Source: CAZXEU01 sp964639665 | Lineage (GTDB): Bacteria; Bacteroidota; Rhodothermia; Rhodothermales; Bin80 | Assembly (NCBI GenBank): GCA_964639665.1 | Contig: CAZXEU010000171.1 | Location: 1-20,155 of the forward strand | DNA length: 20,155 nucleotides | Reading direction: 5' to 3' | Shown: positions 13,975-20,155 of the stretch, piece by piece | Layout: each line of letters opens with the position of its first letter | How positions within the stretch are numbered: position 1 is the first letter of the stretch | The notes under the pieces: generated by a model | Seen by the model: only the letters and a program-made list of their open reading frames with translations | Database searches by the model: none | What the model was told of the DNA's origin: nothing | Position numbers and translations under genes: made by a program

Positions 13975-14511
13975 TCATTCGGCTGCGTCGGCCTGCGCCT
14001 CCGCTTCCTGGGCGGCCAGTGCTGCTGCAGCCGCGGCCTCGGCTTCCGCCTTGGCCTTCTTTTCCTCGGCCCGTCTCTGGCGCTCTGCGGCTTCCGCTGC
14101 CTCCCTTTTGGCAGCCGTTTCGGCTTCGCGCTCCAGCGAGGCTCGTCGCCGGTCCCCGGAGGTTACCTTTCGCTGCTGCCGGGCCCTCTCCCGGTGCCGC
14201 TCACGGTGGGCCTCCACCTCGCGCTGAATCTCCTCCTCACTGCTGCCCTTGCGTCGCAGATGCACGCCAAGCAGCACTCCCTCCCTGCTGAGGATACTCC
14301 GGACCGTCTCCGTTGGCTGTGCTCCAACCTGGAGCCAGTAGCGAACACGGTCTTCCTTCAAGGTCACGCGAGCCGGTTCCTCCAGGGGATAGTAACGTCC
14401 GAGATCTTCGATGAAGCGTCCATCGCGCGGGGACCGCGCATCGGAGGCGACCACGCCCCAAATAGGCCTCTTTTTGCGACCCATCCGGCGCAATCTGATC
14501 TTAACTGCCAC
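13975..14511 (-). CDS. rpsP: 30S ribosomal protein S16 (bS16) with long charged C-terminal extension
   Basis: bS16 is an early-assembling protein of the 30S body. The first ~80 residues are a normal bS16: MAVKIRLRRMGRKKRPIWG, then FIEDLGRYYPL, DRVRYWLQVGAQPTETVRSIL. A further ~95 residues follow. They are first Glu/Arg-rich (EEEIQREVEAHRERHRERAR) and then an Ala/Glu/Lys-rich region that is probably one long helix (residues 120-178). This makes 178 residues against about 80-90 in E. coli. Extended S16 tails are known in Bacteroidota and relatives; their role is unclear. The start is GTG at 14511, with no alternative upstream in the 37-bp gap to ffh. The tail is low-complexity but in frame and without stops, so it looks genuine. 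Confidence 0.96.
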   Translation of the reverse strand: MAVKIRLRRMGRKKRPIWGVVASDARSPRDGRFIEDLGRYYPLEEPARVTLKEDRVRYWLQVGAQPTETVRSILSREGVLLGVHLRRKGSSEEEIQREVEAHRERHRERARQQRKVTSGDRRRASLEREAETAAKREAAEAAERQRRAEEKKAKAEAEAAAAAALAAQEAEAQADAAE

Positions 14512-14548
14512 GACTGCTGATGCTGTATTTGGTTTACGGAAAACTCGG

Positions 14549-15904
14549 CTAGCGGCGCGCGTGCATCAGTGCGCCAAGGTCGGGGGAACGCCCCTTGCCC
14601 ATCATCTTGGACATCGTCTTCATCATTTTTCGCATCTGCTTGAATTGCTTCAGCAGCAGGTTCACGTCCCGTACAGCCATGCCGCTACCGCGTGCTATCC
14701 GGCGCCTGCGGCTGCTGTTGATGATGTCGGGGTTGCGCCTCTCCTTCATCGTCATGGAGCAGATCAGGGCCTCCACGTGCACCAGTGCCTCCTCCTCGAG
14801 ATCTTCGTCCTTCACCGCCCGACCCGCACCCGGAATCATGCCCACTATGTCCGCGAGCGACCCCATAGACTTGATCTTCTGCAGCTGCTGGTAGAAATCC
14901 TCCAGATCAAACGACTGGCGCCGAATCTTGCGCCGGAGAACCTCTGCCTGCTGCTCGTCAAACTGTTCCTGCGCCTTTTCTACGAGCGATACCACATCGC
15001 CCATGCCCAGAATGCGACGCGCCATCCGGTCCGGATGAAACGGCGTCAACTGGTCCAGCTTTTCGCCGGTAGAGGCAAACTTGATGGGTTTGCGCACGAC
15101 GGACCGAATCGACAGCGCGGCACCGCCACGCGCATCGCCGTCAAGCTTGGTAAGTACTACGCCATCGAAATCCAGCCGCTCGTTGAACTGCGTGGCCGTC
15201 TTGACGGCATCCTGACCCGTCATGCTGTCCACGACAAACAAGATTTCCGTCGGCCGAATCTGATCCTTGATGTCGCTGACCTCCTGCATCATGCGCTCGT
15301 CCACGTGGAGCCGGCCCGCCGTGTCAACAATTACGGTATCGCGCGCCGACCGTCTGGCAATTTGTACCGCCTCCGCGGCCACTCGTGGTGCATCCTGGAC
15401 AGCCATGCCGTCGGCGTCCTCAATTGCATGTACCGGAACATCGATTTCGGAGGCAAGCTTCCTGAGCTGGTCCACTGCAGCCGGGCGGTATACGTCCGCG
15501 GCCGCCAGTAGTGGCGCGCTGCCCCGCGATGCAAGGTGCCGCGCCAGCTTTGCACAGAACGTCGTCTTGCCCGACCCCTGGAGACCAGCCACCAATATGA
15601 CGGTAGGAGGCGCGTGGCTGGTCTTGAGCGCGCTGGAGGACCCTCCCAGAAGCTCCACCAATTCGTCGTACACGATCTTGACCAGCATCTGTCCCGGGGC
15701 CACAGACCGCGTTACCCGCGTTCCGAGGGCCTGGTCCTTGATGCGGTTGGTAAAGTTGCGCGCAACCTGATAATTTACGTCCGCCTCCAGTAATGCACGG
15801 CGAATCTCTCCCATGGACTTCGCCACGTTCACTTCCGTGATTCGGCCCTGGCCGGATAGCCCGCGAAGGGCTCCTTCCAGCTTTTCGGAGAGACTGGTGA
15901 ACAT
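14549..15904 (-). CDS. ffh: Signal recognition particle protein Ffh (SRP54)
   Basis: Ffh is the SRP GTPase that binds signal sequences on nascent membrane proteins and docks with FtsY. The 451-residue product has the N domain (residues 1-95). The G domain has the P-loop GLQGSGKTT (107-115), DVYRPAAVDQLRKLA, DTAGR (194-198) and TKLDGDARGG (252-261). The methionine-rich M domain carries the 4.5S RNA-binding segment SSRRRRIARGSG, followed by VNLLLKQFKQMRKMMKTMSK. The start ATG has AGGA four bases upstream. It opens the seven-gene operon that runs to smpB, and a candidate promoter lies in the divergent gap. The 4.5S RNA gene is not seen in this window. Confidence 0.97.
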   Translation of the reverse strand: MFTSLSEKLEGALRGLSGQGRITEVNVAKSMGEIRRALLEADVNYQVARNFTNRIKDQALGTRVTRSVAPGQMLVKIVYDELVELLGGSSSALKTSHAPPTVILVAGLQGSGKTTFCAKLARHLASRGSAPLLAAADVYRPAAVDQLRKLASEIDVPVHAIEDADGMAVQDAPRVAAEAVQIARRSARDTVIVDTAGRLHVDERMMQEVSDIKDQIRPTEILFVVDSMTGQDAVKTATQFNERLDFDGVVLTKLDGDARGGAALSIRSVVRKPIKFASTGEKLDQLTPFHPDRMARRILGMGDVVSLVEKAQEQFDEQQAEVLRRKIRRQSFDLEDFYQQLQKIKSMGSLADIVGMIPGAGRAVKDEDLEEEALVHVEALICSMTMKERRNPDIINSSRRRRIARGSGMAVRDVNLLLKQFKQMRKMMKTMSKMMGKGRSPDLGALMHARR

Positions 15905-15932
15905 CTAATCCTGCATTTTGGATAGAATAGCT

Positions 15933-15961
15933 ATGATACGATCTAGTAAAGCGAATCGCAA
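15933..15961 (-). promoter_or_regulatory. Candidate sigma70-type promoter of the ffh operon
   Basis: On the minus strand TTGCGA (15961-15956) and TATCAT (15938-15933) are separated by 17 bases. This gives 4/6 and 5/6 matches to -35 and -10 consensus, and a predicted leader of about 20 bases before ATG 15904. A TATGAT hexamer on the plus strand overlaps the -10, but no matching -35 for the divergent gene was found. Confidence 0.4.
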
Positions 15962-15978
15962 CAGCCTCAAGCGGTGCC

Positions 15979-16548
15979 ATGCCCGCCGAGTTTGAAAAGC
16001 ACAGGTTGCGCACCCGCTTCCGGACGTATCGCGCGAGCCTTGCCGAAGATGTCTACCGGCAGAAGTGCCTGGCCATTTGCGATCAGCTATCCAAGCTGCC
16101 CGAAATTGAGACGGCACGAACCGTACTGGTGTACTGGCCCATGCTCCAGCGGCGTGAAATCGACGTTAGACCGCTGATTGCCCGGATCGAGGGTAAACAC
16201 ATTGCGCTTCCTGTCGTAAATGATAGTGCGATGCATGCCGCGCCTTACACGTCCGCCTCCGTGCTCCGGCCCAACAGATGGGGCATACTAGAGCCCTGCG
16301 GGGATGACCGCGTGCCGGCTTGCGAGATAGAGGCCGCCGTGATACCTGCGCTGGGTGCCGACCGAAGGGGCCACCGGCTCGGATATGGCAAGGGTTATTT
16401 TGACCGCTACCTGCGCCGCGTAGACGCTCGGTTCATCTGTCCGATCTTCGACGCGTGCCTCCTGGATGCCCTTCCAGCTGAGCCACACGACATACCCATG
16501 CACGTTCTGGCATCGGAATCGACTGTTTTTCGCACTGCTGGATTCTGA
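15979..16548 (+). CDS. 5-formyltetrahydrofolate cyclo-ligase
   Basis: This enzyme converts 5-formyl-THF plus ATP to 5,10-methenyl-THF, recovering stored folate in the cytoplasm. E. coli names are ygfA/fau. The 189-residue product has the family layout: a basic N-terminal helix (KHRLRTRFRTYRASL), VLVYWPMLQRREID, and ALPVV. The diagnostic nucleotide/folate loop GHRLGYGKGYFDRYL is followed by PAEPHDIPMHVLASE near the end. The ATG at 15979 is the first methionine of the conserved region. It lies divergent from ffh with a 74-bp gap and is followed 9 bp later by the first pspC gene. In some bacteria the gene is near ssrS (6S RNA); I saw no 6S RNA here. Confidence 0.94.
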   Translation: MPAEFEKHRLRTRFRTYRASLAEDVYRQKCLAICDQLSKLPEIETARTVLVYWPMLQRREIDVRPLIARIEGKHIALPVVNDSAMHAAPYTSASVLRPNRWGILEPCGDDRVPACEIEAAVIPALGADRRGHRLGYGKGYFDRYLRRVDARFICPIFDACLLDALPAEPHDIPMHVLASESTVFRTAGF

Positions 16549-16557
16549 CACGTTTTT

Positions 16558-17259
16558 ATGAGCCATTCCAAACGCAGCAGGCCAGGCACCGCCAGCCGTG
16601 CTGAGCAGCCCGCAGCCGTTATCAAGCAGGAGCAGCACGATGAGCTCGATCTGCTCTCGGAAGATGAGCTGGAAGAAATACTCTTCGACGAAGACGAAGG
16701 CCCTCGACGGGGGCCATTCAACCTGCCGACCATGGCGGGCCTGTCGCTCATAGTCGTCGGCCTTATCTACTTGCTGGAGCAGCTCAATGTGCTGAGCGGC
16801 TTCAGCCTGGCGACGCTGGTATCGTGGCTGCCCTGGATAGCGGGCGTGCTCATTGTATTGTTGGGCTTCGGAGTACTCTCCTGGAATCCGCAGAAAAAGT
16901 CGCGTCGCAAGAGCAGACGCCGCAGCAAGCGCGCACGCCGTCAGGCGCCGCAGAACCGTGAGGCCGCGGGTATTAAGTCAAGAAAGCGACTGCGCAAGTC
17001 GAGAGATAGAAAGATCGCCGGCATTTGTGGCGGCCTGGCAGAGTGGTTCAACCTGAGTCCGACGTTCGTACGTCTGGCCTTCATCATTGGTACGCTCCTG
17101 ACTCCTGCCATTGGCCCTGTAGCCCTCGTGGCATACCTCGTTCTGGCGTTCCTGATGCCCAGCCAGGATGCAACAGGGGCAGGCAAAGACCGTAACGATT
17201 CAAGTAAGGCGGACATTCGCATCGACTCCAGGGACGTCAACATCAACATTTACAAGTAG
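16558..17259 (+). CDS. PspC-domain membrane protein with LiaI/LiaF-like transmembrane region
   Basis: The 233-residue product has four parts. The N-terminus is polar and strongly acidic (SEDELEEILFDEDEG, residues 34-48). A two-helix membrane segment (58-108) of LiaI/LiaF-like (DUF5668-type) character follows, with GLSLIVVGLIYLLEQLNVLS and a second helix after SWLPWIAG. Next is an extremely basic linker (113-148, KKSRRKSRRRSKRARRQ). A PspC domain follows at 144-202, with RKIAGICGGLAEWFNLSPTF then two hydrophobic stretches. It ends with DIRIDSRDVNINIYK. PspC proteins respond to envelope stress in other bacteria. The charge contrast suggests cytoplasmic contacts with membrane or nucleic acid, but the function is not established. 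It is 9 bp after the cyclo-ligase gene and 7 bp before a second PspC gene. Confidence 0.85.
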   Translation: MSHSKRSRPGTASRAEQPAAVIKQEQHDELDLLSEDELEEILFDEDEGPRRGPFNLPTMAGLSLIVVGLIYLLEQLNVLSGFSLATLVSWLPWIAGVLIVLLGFGVLSWNPQKKSRRKSRRRSKRARRQAPQNREAAGIKSRKRLRKSRDRKIAGICGGLAEWFNLSPTFVRLAFIIGTLLTPAIGPVALVAYLVLAFLMPSQDATGAGKDRNDSSKADIRIDSRDVNINIYK

Positions 17260-17266
17260 GACAACC

Positions 17267-17467
17267 ATGCCCCGAGGCAGACTGACCAAATCCACGCACG
17301 ACAGGAAAATAGCGGGCGTGTGCGGAGGCCTTGCGGAATACTTCGAAGTGGATTCCACCATCGTCAGAGTTGTCTACGTCCTGATCTCCATCTTTTCTGC
17401 CGCGTTTCCGGGGTTGCTGGTTTATATCATACTCGCCTTCGCTCTACGCAAGGACGATTTCGTCTGA
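17267..17467 (+). CDS. Minimal PspC-domain protein
   Basis: The 66-residue protein consists of little more than one PspC domain: HDRKIAGVCGGLAEYFEVDS, then TIVRVVYVLISIFSAAF and a second hydrophobic helix ending in LAFALRKDDFV. The core (RKIAGxCGGLAExF) is nearly the same as the PspC domain of the preceding gene, which suggests duplication. The start is the ATG at 17267, seven bases after the upstream stop, with AGTAGGAC before it. An upstream in-frame ATG at 17168 would overlap the previous gene and give a non-homologous N-terminus. The last 24 bp overlap the 3' end of the convergent M16 gene. A membrane location is expected. Confidence 0.85.
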   Translation: MPRGRLTKSTHDRKIAGVCGGLAEYFEVDSTIVRVVYVLISIFSAAFPGLLVYIILAFALRKDDFV

Positions 17468-18712
17468 CTTGCCCGCGTCGCCGGCTGTAGCCACGTGCAG
17501 TGCGTCCGGGTCGAGATGCATCTGGACGGCCTTCCGTACCTCCTCCAGCGTCACCCGGTCTATCTCCGCGGGGAACGTTCTAAGATATTCCGGAGGCAAA
17601 CCGTGAATGAGGTGGCCGTGCAGCGCGCCAGCCAGGTGACCGCTGGTAGCCAGTCCCACCTTGTAGGCCCCGCATATGGTGTCCTTGCTGCGGCGCAGCT
17701 CCTCGGCCGAAGGCCCCTCTTCCACGAAACGACGAACCTGAGCCAGCGTGGCCTCCATGCCCCGGCGAAGGTTTTCCCTGCTCAGCGTTACCCCCACCAC
17801 CCAGAAGCCGTGTACACCGGGTGCAAACCCGGCGAGCCGTGAATAGACGCCGTAGGTGAGGCCCATCTCGTCCCGTACCTTTCGCATAAGTCGGGCAGAA
17901 AAATTGCCTCCCAGAACGTGTATGGCCACCAGCAGCGGCATGTAGGAATCATGCTGCCGGTCCAGGGCCAGGGCATGCCCGAGGCGAACGTCCAGGCTAG
18001 TCTTTTCCGGAATGTGGACGTGCACCCTTCCCGGCGTAGTGGGCGCGGCCTTAGCGAGATGAGAGGGTGGCCCAGCATGGCCCGGCCAGGCGCCAAAGCA
18101 CTCCTGAACGGCTCCTGTTATAGCACCCGTATCGAAGTCCCCGGCAAAGGCCAGCGTCATGTCGCGCGAGCCGAAATTCCGCGCGTGGTAGTCTCGCACC
18201 TGATCCGTCTCCACGTTCTCCAGCCACGACAGCAGCTCGGCCGCATCGGGCTGGAAGTGAAGGCTTTGGCGTTCGAATAGACAGCGCCGGAGTGCACCCA
18301 TTGCCTGCGCCGACGTACTCTCCCGATCCTGCTCTATGCCCGCCGCCAGCTTGACCCTTTCTTTCGCGCATTCCTCCTCGGCGAACAAAGGGCTGGTCAG
18401 CATCTCGGCAAGCACGGCGAGCACATGTGGCACGTCGTCTTCCAGCGACCGGCCCTCGAGCGACACGCGCACCCCTTCCGAAGCAAACCCCGCCCGTGCG
18501 CCGCAGCTCTCAAGCGCTTCGGCAAGAGCAAACCGGTCCCGCTGGCGCGTGCCCTTGTCCAGGAGCGCCACGGCAAGGGCCTGCAGGTTCTTCTGCCCCG
18601 CGGCCACGTCCGGATTCGTCACGAACGAGCCGTGCCAGGATACCACGGACTCGGTATCCGCCTTGAGCATCCGAAGGGTGCAGGGCCCGACGCGGCGCTC
18701 TTCCACGCGCAT
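17444..18712 (-). CDS. M16 family peptidase-like subunit lacking the zinc site
   Basis: The product (422 residues from ATG 18712) has the two-lobed M16 fold but no HxxEH. At the aligned site it reads ALAVALLDKGT, so His-Glu-His are replaced by Ala, Val and Ala (about residues 45, 48 and 49). Its C-terminal half keeps the substrate-closing R/Y segment: LGGNFSARLMRKVRDEMG followed by LTYGVYS. This pattern is known for non-catalytic partners of two-subunit M16B peptidases and MPP-alpha. No signal peptide is seen. An in-frame ATG at 18742 would overlap the upstream M16 gene by 28 bp. I prefer 18712, two bases after that gene's stop (TGAGCATG), as a coupled start. The 3' end overlaps the convergent small pspC gene. 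Confidence 0.9.
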   Translation of the reverse strand: MRVEERRVGPCTLRMLKADTESVVSWHGSFVTNPDVAAGQKNLQALAVALLDKGTRQRDRFALAEALESCGARAGFASEGVRVSLEGRSLEDDVPHVLAVLAEMLTSPLFAEEECAKERVKLAAGIEQDRESTSAQAMGALRRCLFERQSLHFQPDAAELLSWLENVETDQVRDYHARNFGSRDMTLAFAGDFDTGAITGAVQECFGAWPGHAGPPSHLAKAAPTTPGRVHVHIPEKTSLDVRLGHALALDRQHDSYMPLLVAIHVLGGNFSARLMRKVRDEMGLTYGVYSRLAGFAPGVHGFWVVGVTLSRENLRRGMEATLAQVRRFVEEGPSAEELRRSKDTICGAYKVGLATSGHLAGALHGHLIHGLPPEYLRTFPAEIDRVTLEEVRKAVQMHLDPDALHVATAGDAGKSDEIVLA

Positions 18713-18714
18713 GC

Positions 18715-19998
18715 TCACGGGGCCCCCCGACCCGTGTGCCATCCCACCGTGCGGCCGCTGTTGACCAGATACTTGCGCGCAACGCGCTGAACGTCATCCG
18801 GCTTGATCTTCTCGAGCCGCTCGCGCCACGTTGTATACAGCTTCCAGTCTCCCGCAGCGATAGCCTCGTTCAGCGATGCCGCAATGCCGAACGTACCGTC
18901 GCGGCTGTAGGCCTCGTAAGCCCTGAGCTGCTTCCTGGCCCGGGCAACCTCCGCCGTCGTGACACCGTTTTCCTGTATTTCGGCCACCACTTCAGAGATG
19001 GCGTGCTCCACTTCTTCGTGCGAGCGCCCCGGCACCAGCACGGCCACGATGCAAAACAGCCCCGGATCACGCAAATGCGGCGCTGAAGCGCTCGCCCCGG
19101 CTGTAAGGCCCTGATCGGTCAGCCGGCGCCACAATCTGCCGGACTTGCCGTGTGAGATGAGATGCGCCAGAAGATCCAGGGCCCCGGTGTCTTCGTGACA
19201 GGCTGGCGGAGCCTTGTAGGCCATAATGAGGGCAGAAACGTGCCCCGGGGAATCTGTCTCCATGCGTCGTTCGCCCCGTTGCACAGGCTCCAACGCCCGG
19301 GCCGGCACATCACGCTTCAACCTGCACCCGAGGCTGCCAAACCGATCGGCAATCAAGGCAAGTGTAGGCGCCGCATTGAATTCTCCAATCACACTAGCGA
19401 CGGCGTTGTCCGGCCAGTAATAGGTATCGTAGAAGCTGCGAAGCGCCGGCGCCGTAGCTTGCTCGACATCGTCGCGCCAGCCCAGCGTCGGATGGCGATA
19501 GGCATGTTCGGCAAATGCCAGGCTCCATACCTGGCGGAAGAGGCTGCCCACGGGCTCGTTTTGCGCACGGTCCCATTCGTTCAGGATCACGGTCCGCTCC
19601 GCTTCCATGTCCTGCTCATCCAGGAGCGCGCCGCGCATGCGGTCCGCTTCGATTTCTATCGCCAGCGGCAGATGCTCCGTCGGCAGCGTCGCATAATAAT
19701 TGGTCCGGTCCTTAGACGTCGTGGCATTGATCTGGGCACCTACCCGCTGCAAGACACTGAAGACCCCGGTCCCCTGGCGATTGTTGAACCGCCTGGTGCC
19801 CTTGAACATCAGGTGTTCGAGAAAATGGGTTGCGCCCGTCAGCCCGGGGCCCTCGTCGGCGCTGCCAACCAGGTAGGTTACCATGAACGTTACAACGGGC
19901 GCAATGGCTTTGTTGTAGGCAAGCACGCGTAGTCCGCATCCTTCCAGGACATATTCATCGATGCCGCCCGATTGGTCCGCGTGCACGAATCCCTCCAT
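18715..19998 (-). CDS. M16 family zinc metallopeptidase, catalytic subunit
   Basis: The 427-residue product carries the inverted zinc motif HFLEH (H58, E61, H62) in THFLEHLMFKGT. The third-ligand segment AERTVILNEWDR follows, with E141 the probable ligand, and NATTSKDRTNYYATLP lies between them. It therefore should cleave peptides or small proteins with zinc. The C-terminal lobe lacks the usual R/Y pair: the aligned stretch is GRLWRRLTDQGLTAGASA, with Ala where Tyr is expected. That is the complement of the next gene and points to a heterodimer. There is no signal peptide, so it is probably cytoplasmic. The ATG overlaps the polA stop codon (TGATG), implying coupling. Confidence 0.94.
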   Translation of the reverse strand: MEGFVHADQSGGIDEYVLEGCGLRVLAYNKAIAPVVTFMVTYLVGSADEGPGLTGATHFLEHLMFKGTRRFNNRQGTGVFSVLQRVGAQINATTSKDRTNYYATLPTEHLPLAIEIEADRMRGALLDEQDMEAERTVILNEWDRAQNEPVGSLFRQVWSLAFAEHAYRHPTLGWRDDVEQATAPALRSFYDTYYWPDNAVASVIGEFNAAPTLALIADRFGSLGCRLKRDVPARALEPVQRGERRMETDSPGHVSALIMAYKAPPACHEDTGALDLLAHLISHGKSGRLWRRLTDQGLTAGASASAPHLRDPGLFCIVAVLVPGRSHEEVEHAISEVVAEIQENGVTTAEVARARKQLRAYEAYSRDGTFGIAASLNEAIAAGDWKLYTTWRERLEKIKPDDVQRVARKYLVNSGRTVGWHTGRGAP

Positions 19999-20155
19999 CA
20001 GTGCGCCTCCAACCAGTTGTTTCCCGACCGGATGTCTACCCTTATGCCCGTGGCAAGGGGAAGCGCCGTAGTCATTTCATGCTCGACAAGTCGCCGCACA
20101 CTCTCTTCTTCCCCCGGCGCGACCTCGAATACGAGCTCGTCGTGCACCTGCAGTA
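19998..20155 (-). CDS. polA: DNA polymerase I, C-terminal fragment
   Basis: Only the last 51 codons are in the window; the gene continues beyond base 20155. The open frame begins LQVHDELVFEVAPGEEE, which is polymerase motif C with the catalytic Asp-Glu pair of family A polymerases. It ends PLATGIRVDIRSGNNWLEAH followed by TGA, typical of the PolA C-terminus. PolA fills gaps and removes RNA primers during replication and repair. The stop codon overlaps the ATG of the M16 catalytic gene, so the three genes polA-M16-M16 are probably cotranscribed. Confidence 0.93.
   Translation of the reverse strand, partial: LQVHDELVFEVAPGEEESVRRLVEHEMTTALPLATGIRVDIRSGNNWLEAH

Noticed and set aside
17168..17266. 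Upstream ATG for the small pspC gene
   Set aside because: It would lie inside the preceding pspC gene and add a Ser/Thr-rich segment with no PspC similarity. ATG 17267 fits the domain and spacing.

Overview
This 20.2 kb window is a compact, GC-rich bacterial chromosome segment. It holds almost only housekeeping genes, with short gaps and several gene overlaps. The best placement is the Rhodothermota/Bacteroidota side of the FCB group; this is inference, not proof. Supporting signs are a secreted TPR protein with a GWxTD-type motif, a bS16 with a long Ala/Glu-rich C-terminal extension, a TrmD start of Bacteroidota type, PspC proteins in tandem, and few Shine-Dalgarno sequences. Gemmatimonadota or another GWxTD-carrying phylum cannot be excluded. 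I saw no IS element, CRISPR array, tRNA, rRNA, phage gene or pseudogene.

Layout. (1) 2-7049, plus strand: the 3' part of clpC (protein quality control), then tyrA (tyrosine synthesis), gcvT (glycine cleavage), ftsK (chromosome segregation) and purE (purine synthesis). Gaps from tyrA to purE are only 7-20 bp, so this is probably one transcription unit of unrelated functions. (2) 10786-7056, minus strand: tyrS followed by a secreted GWxTD/TPR protein that converges on purE with a 6-bp gap. (3) 10787-11110: the only gap above 300 bp, with several inverted repeats but no supported gene. (4) 15904-11111, minus strand: a seven-gene translation and protein-targeting operon, ffh-rpsP-rimM-trmD-rplS-(mqnA-like)-smpB. 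A divergent MqnA/MqnD-family protein is inserted between rplS and smpB. (5) 15979-17467, plus strand, divergent from ffh: 5-formyltetrahydrofolate cyclo-ligase and two PspC-domain membrane proteins. (6) 20155-17444, minus strand: the last 51 codons of polA, then two M16 peptidase-family genes whose active-site features are complementary, suggesting an obligate heterodimer. The second M16 gene overlaps the end of the small pspC gene tail to tail by 24 bp.

How the genes work together. The ffh operon combines ribosomal proteins bS16 and bL19, their maturation and modification factors (RimM, TrmD), co-translational targeting (Ffh) and ribosome rescue (SmpB). ClpC is the likely unfoldase for degradation by ClpP, possibly including SmpB/tmRNA-tagged proteins. 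GcvT and the cyclo-ligase both feed the folate one-carbon pool. No clearly undescribed defence or mobile system is visible. The most interesting items are the MqnA-like insertion, the split M16 pair, the PspC/LiaI-like doublet, a glycine-to-serine change in the TrmD cofactor loop, and the structured smpB-tyrS gap.
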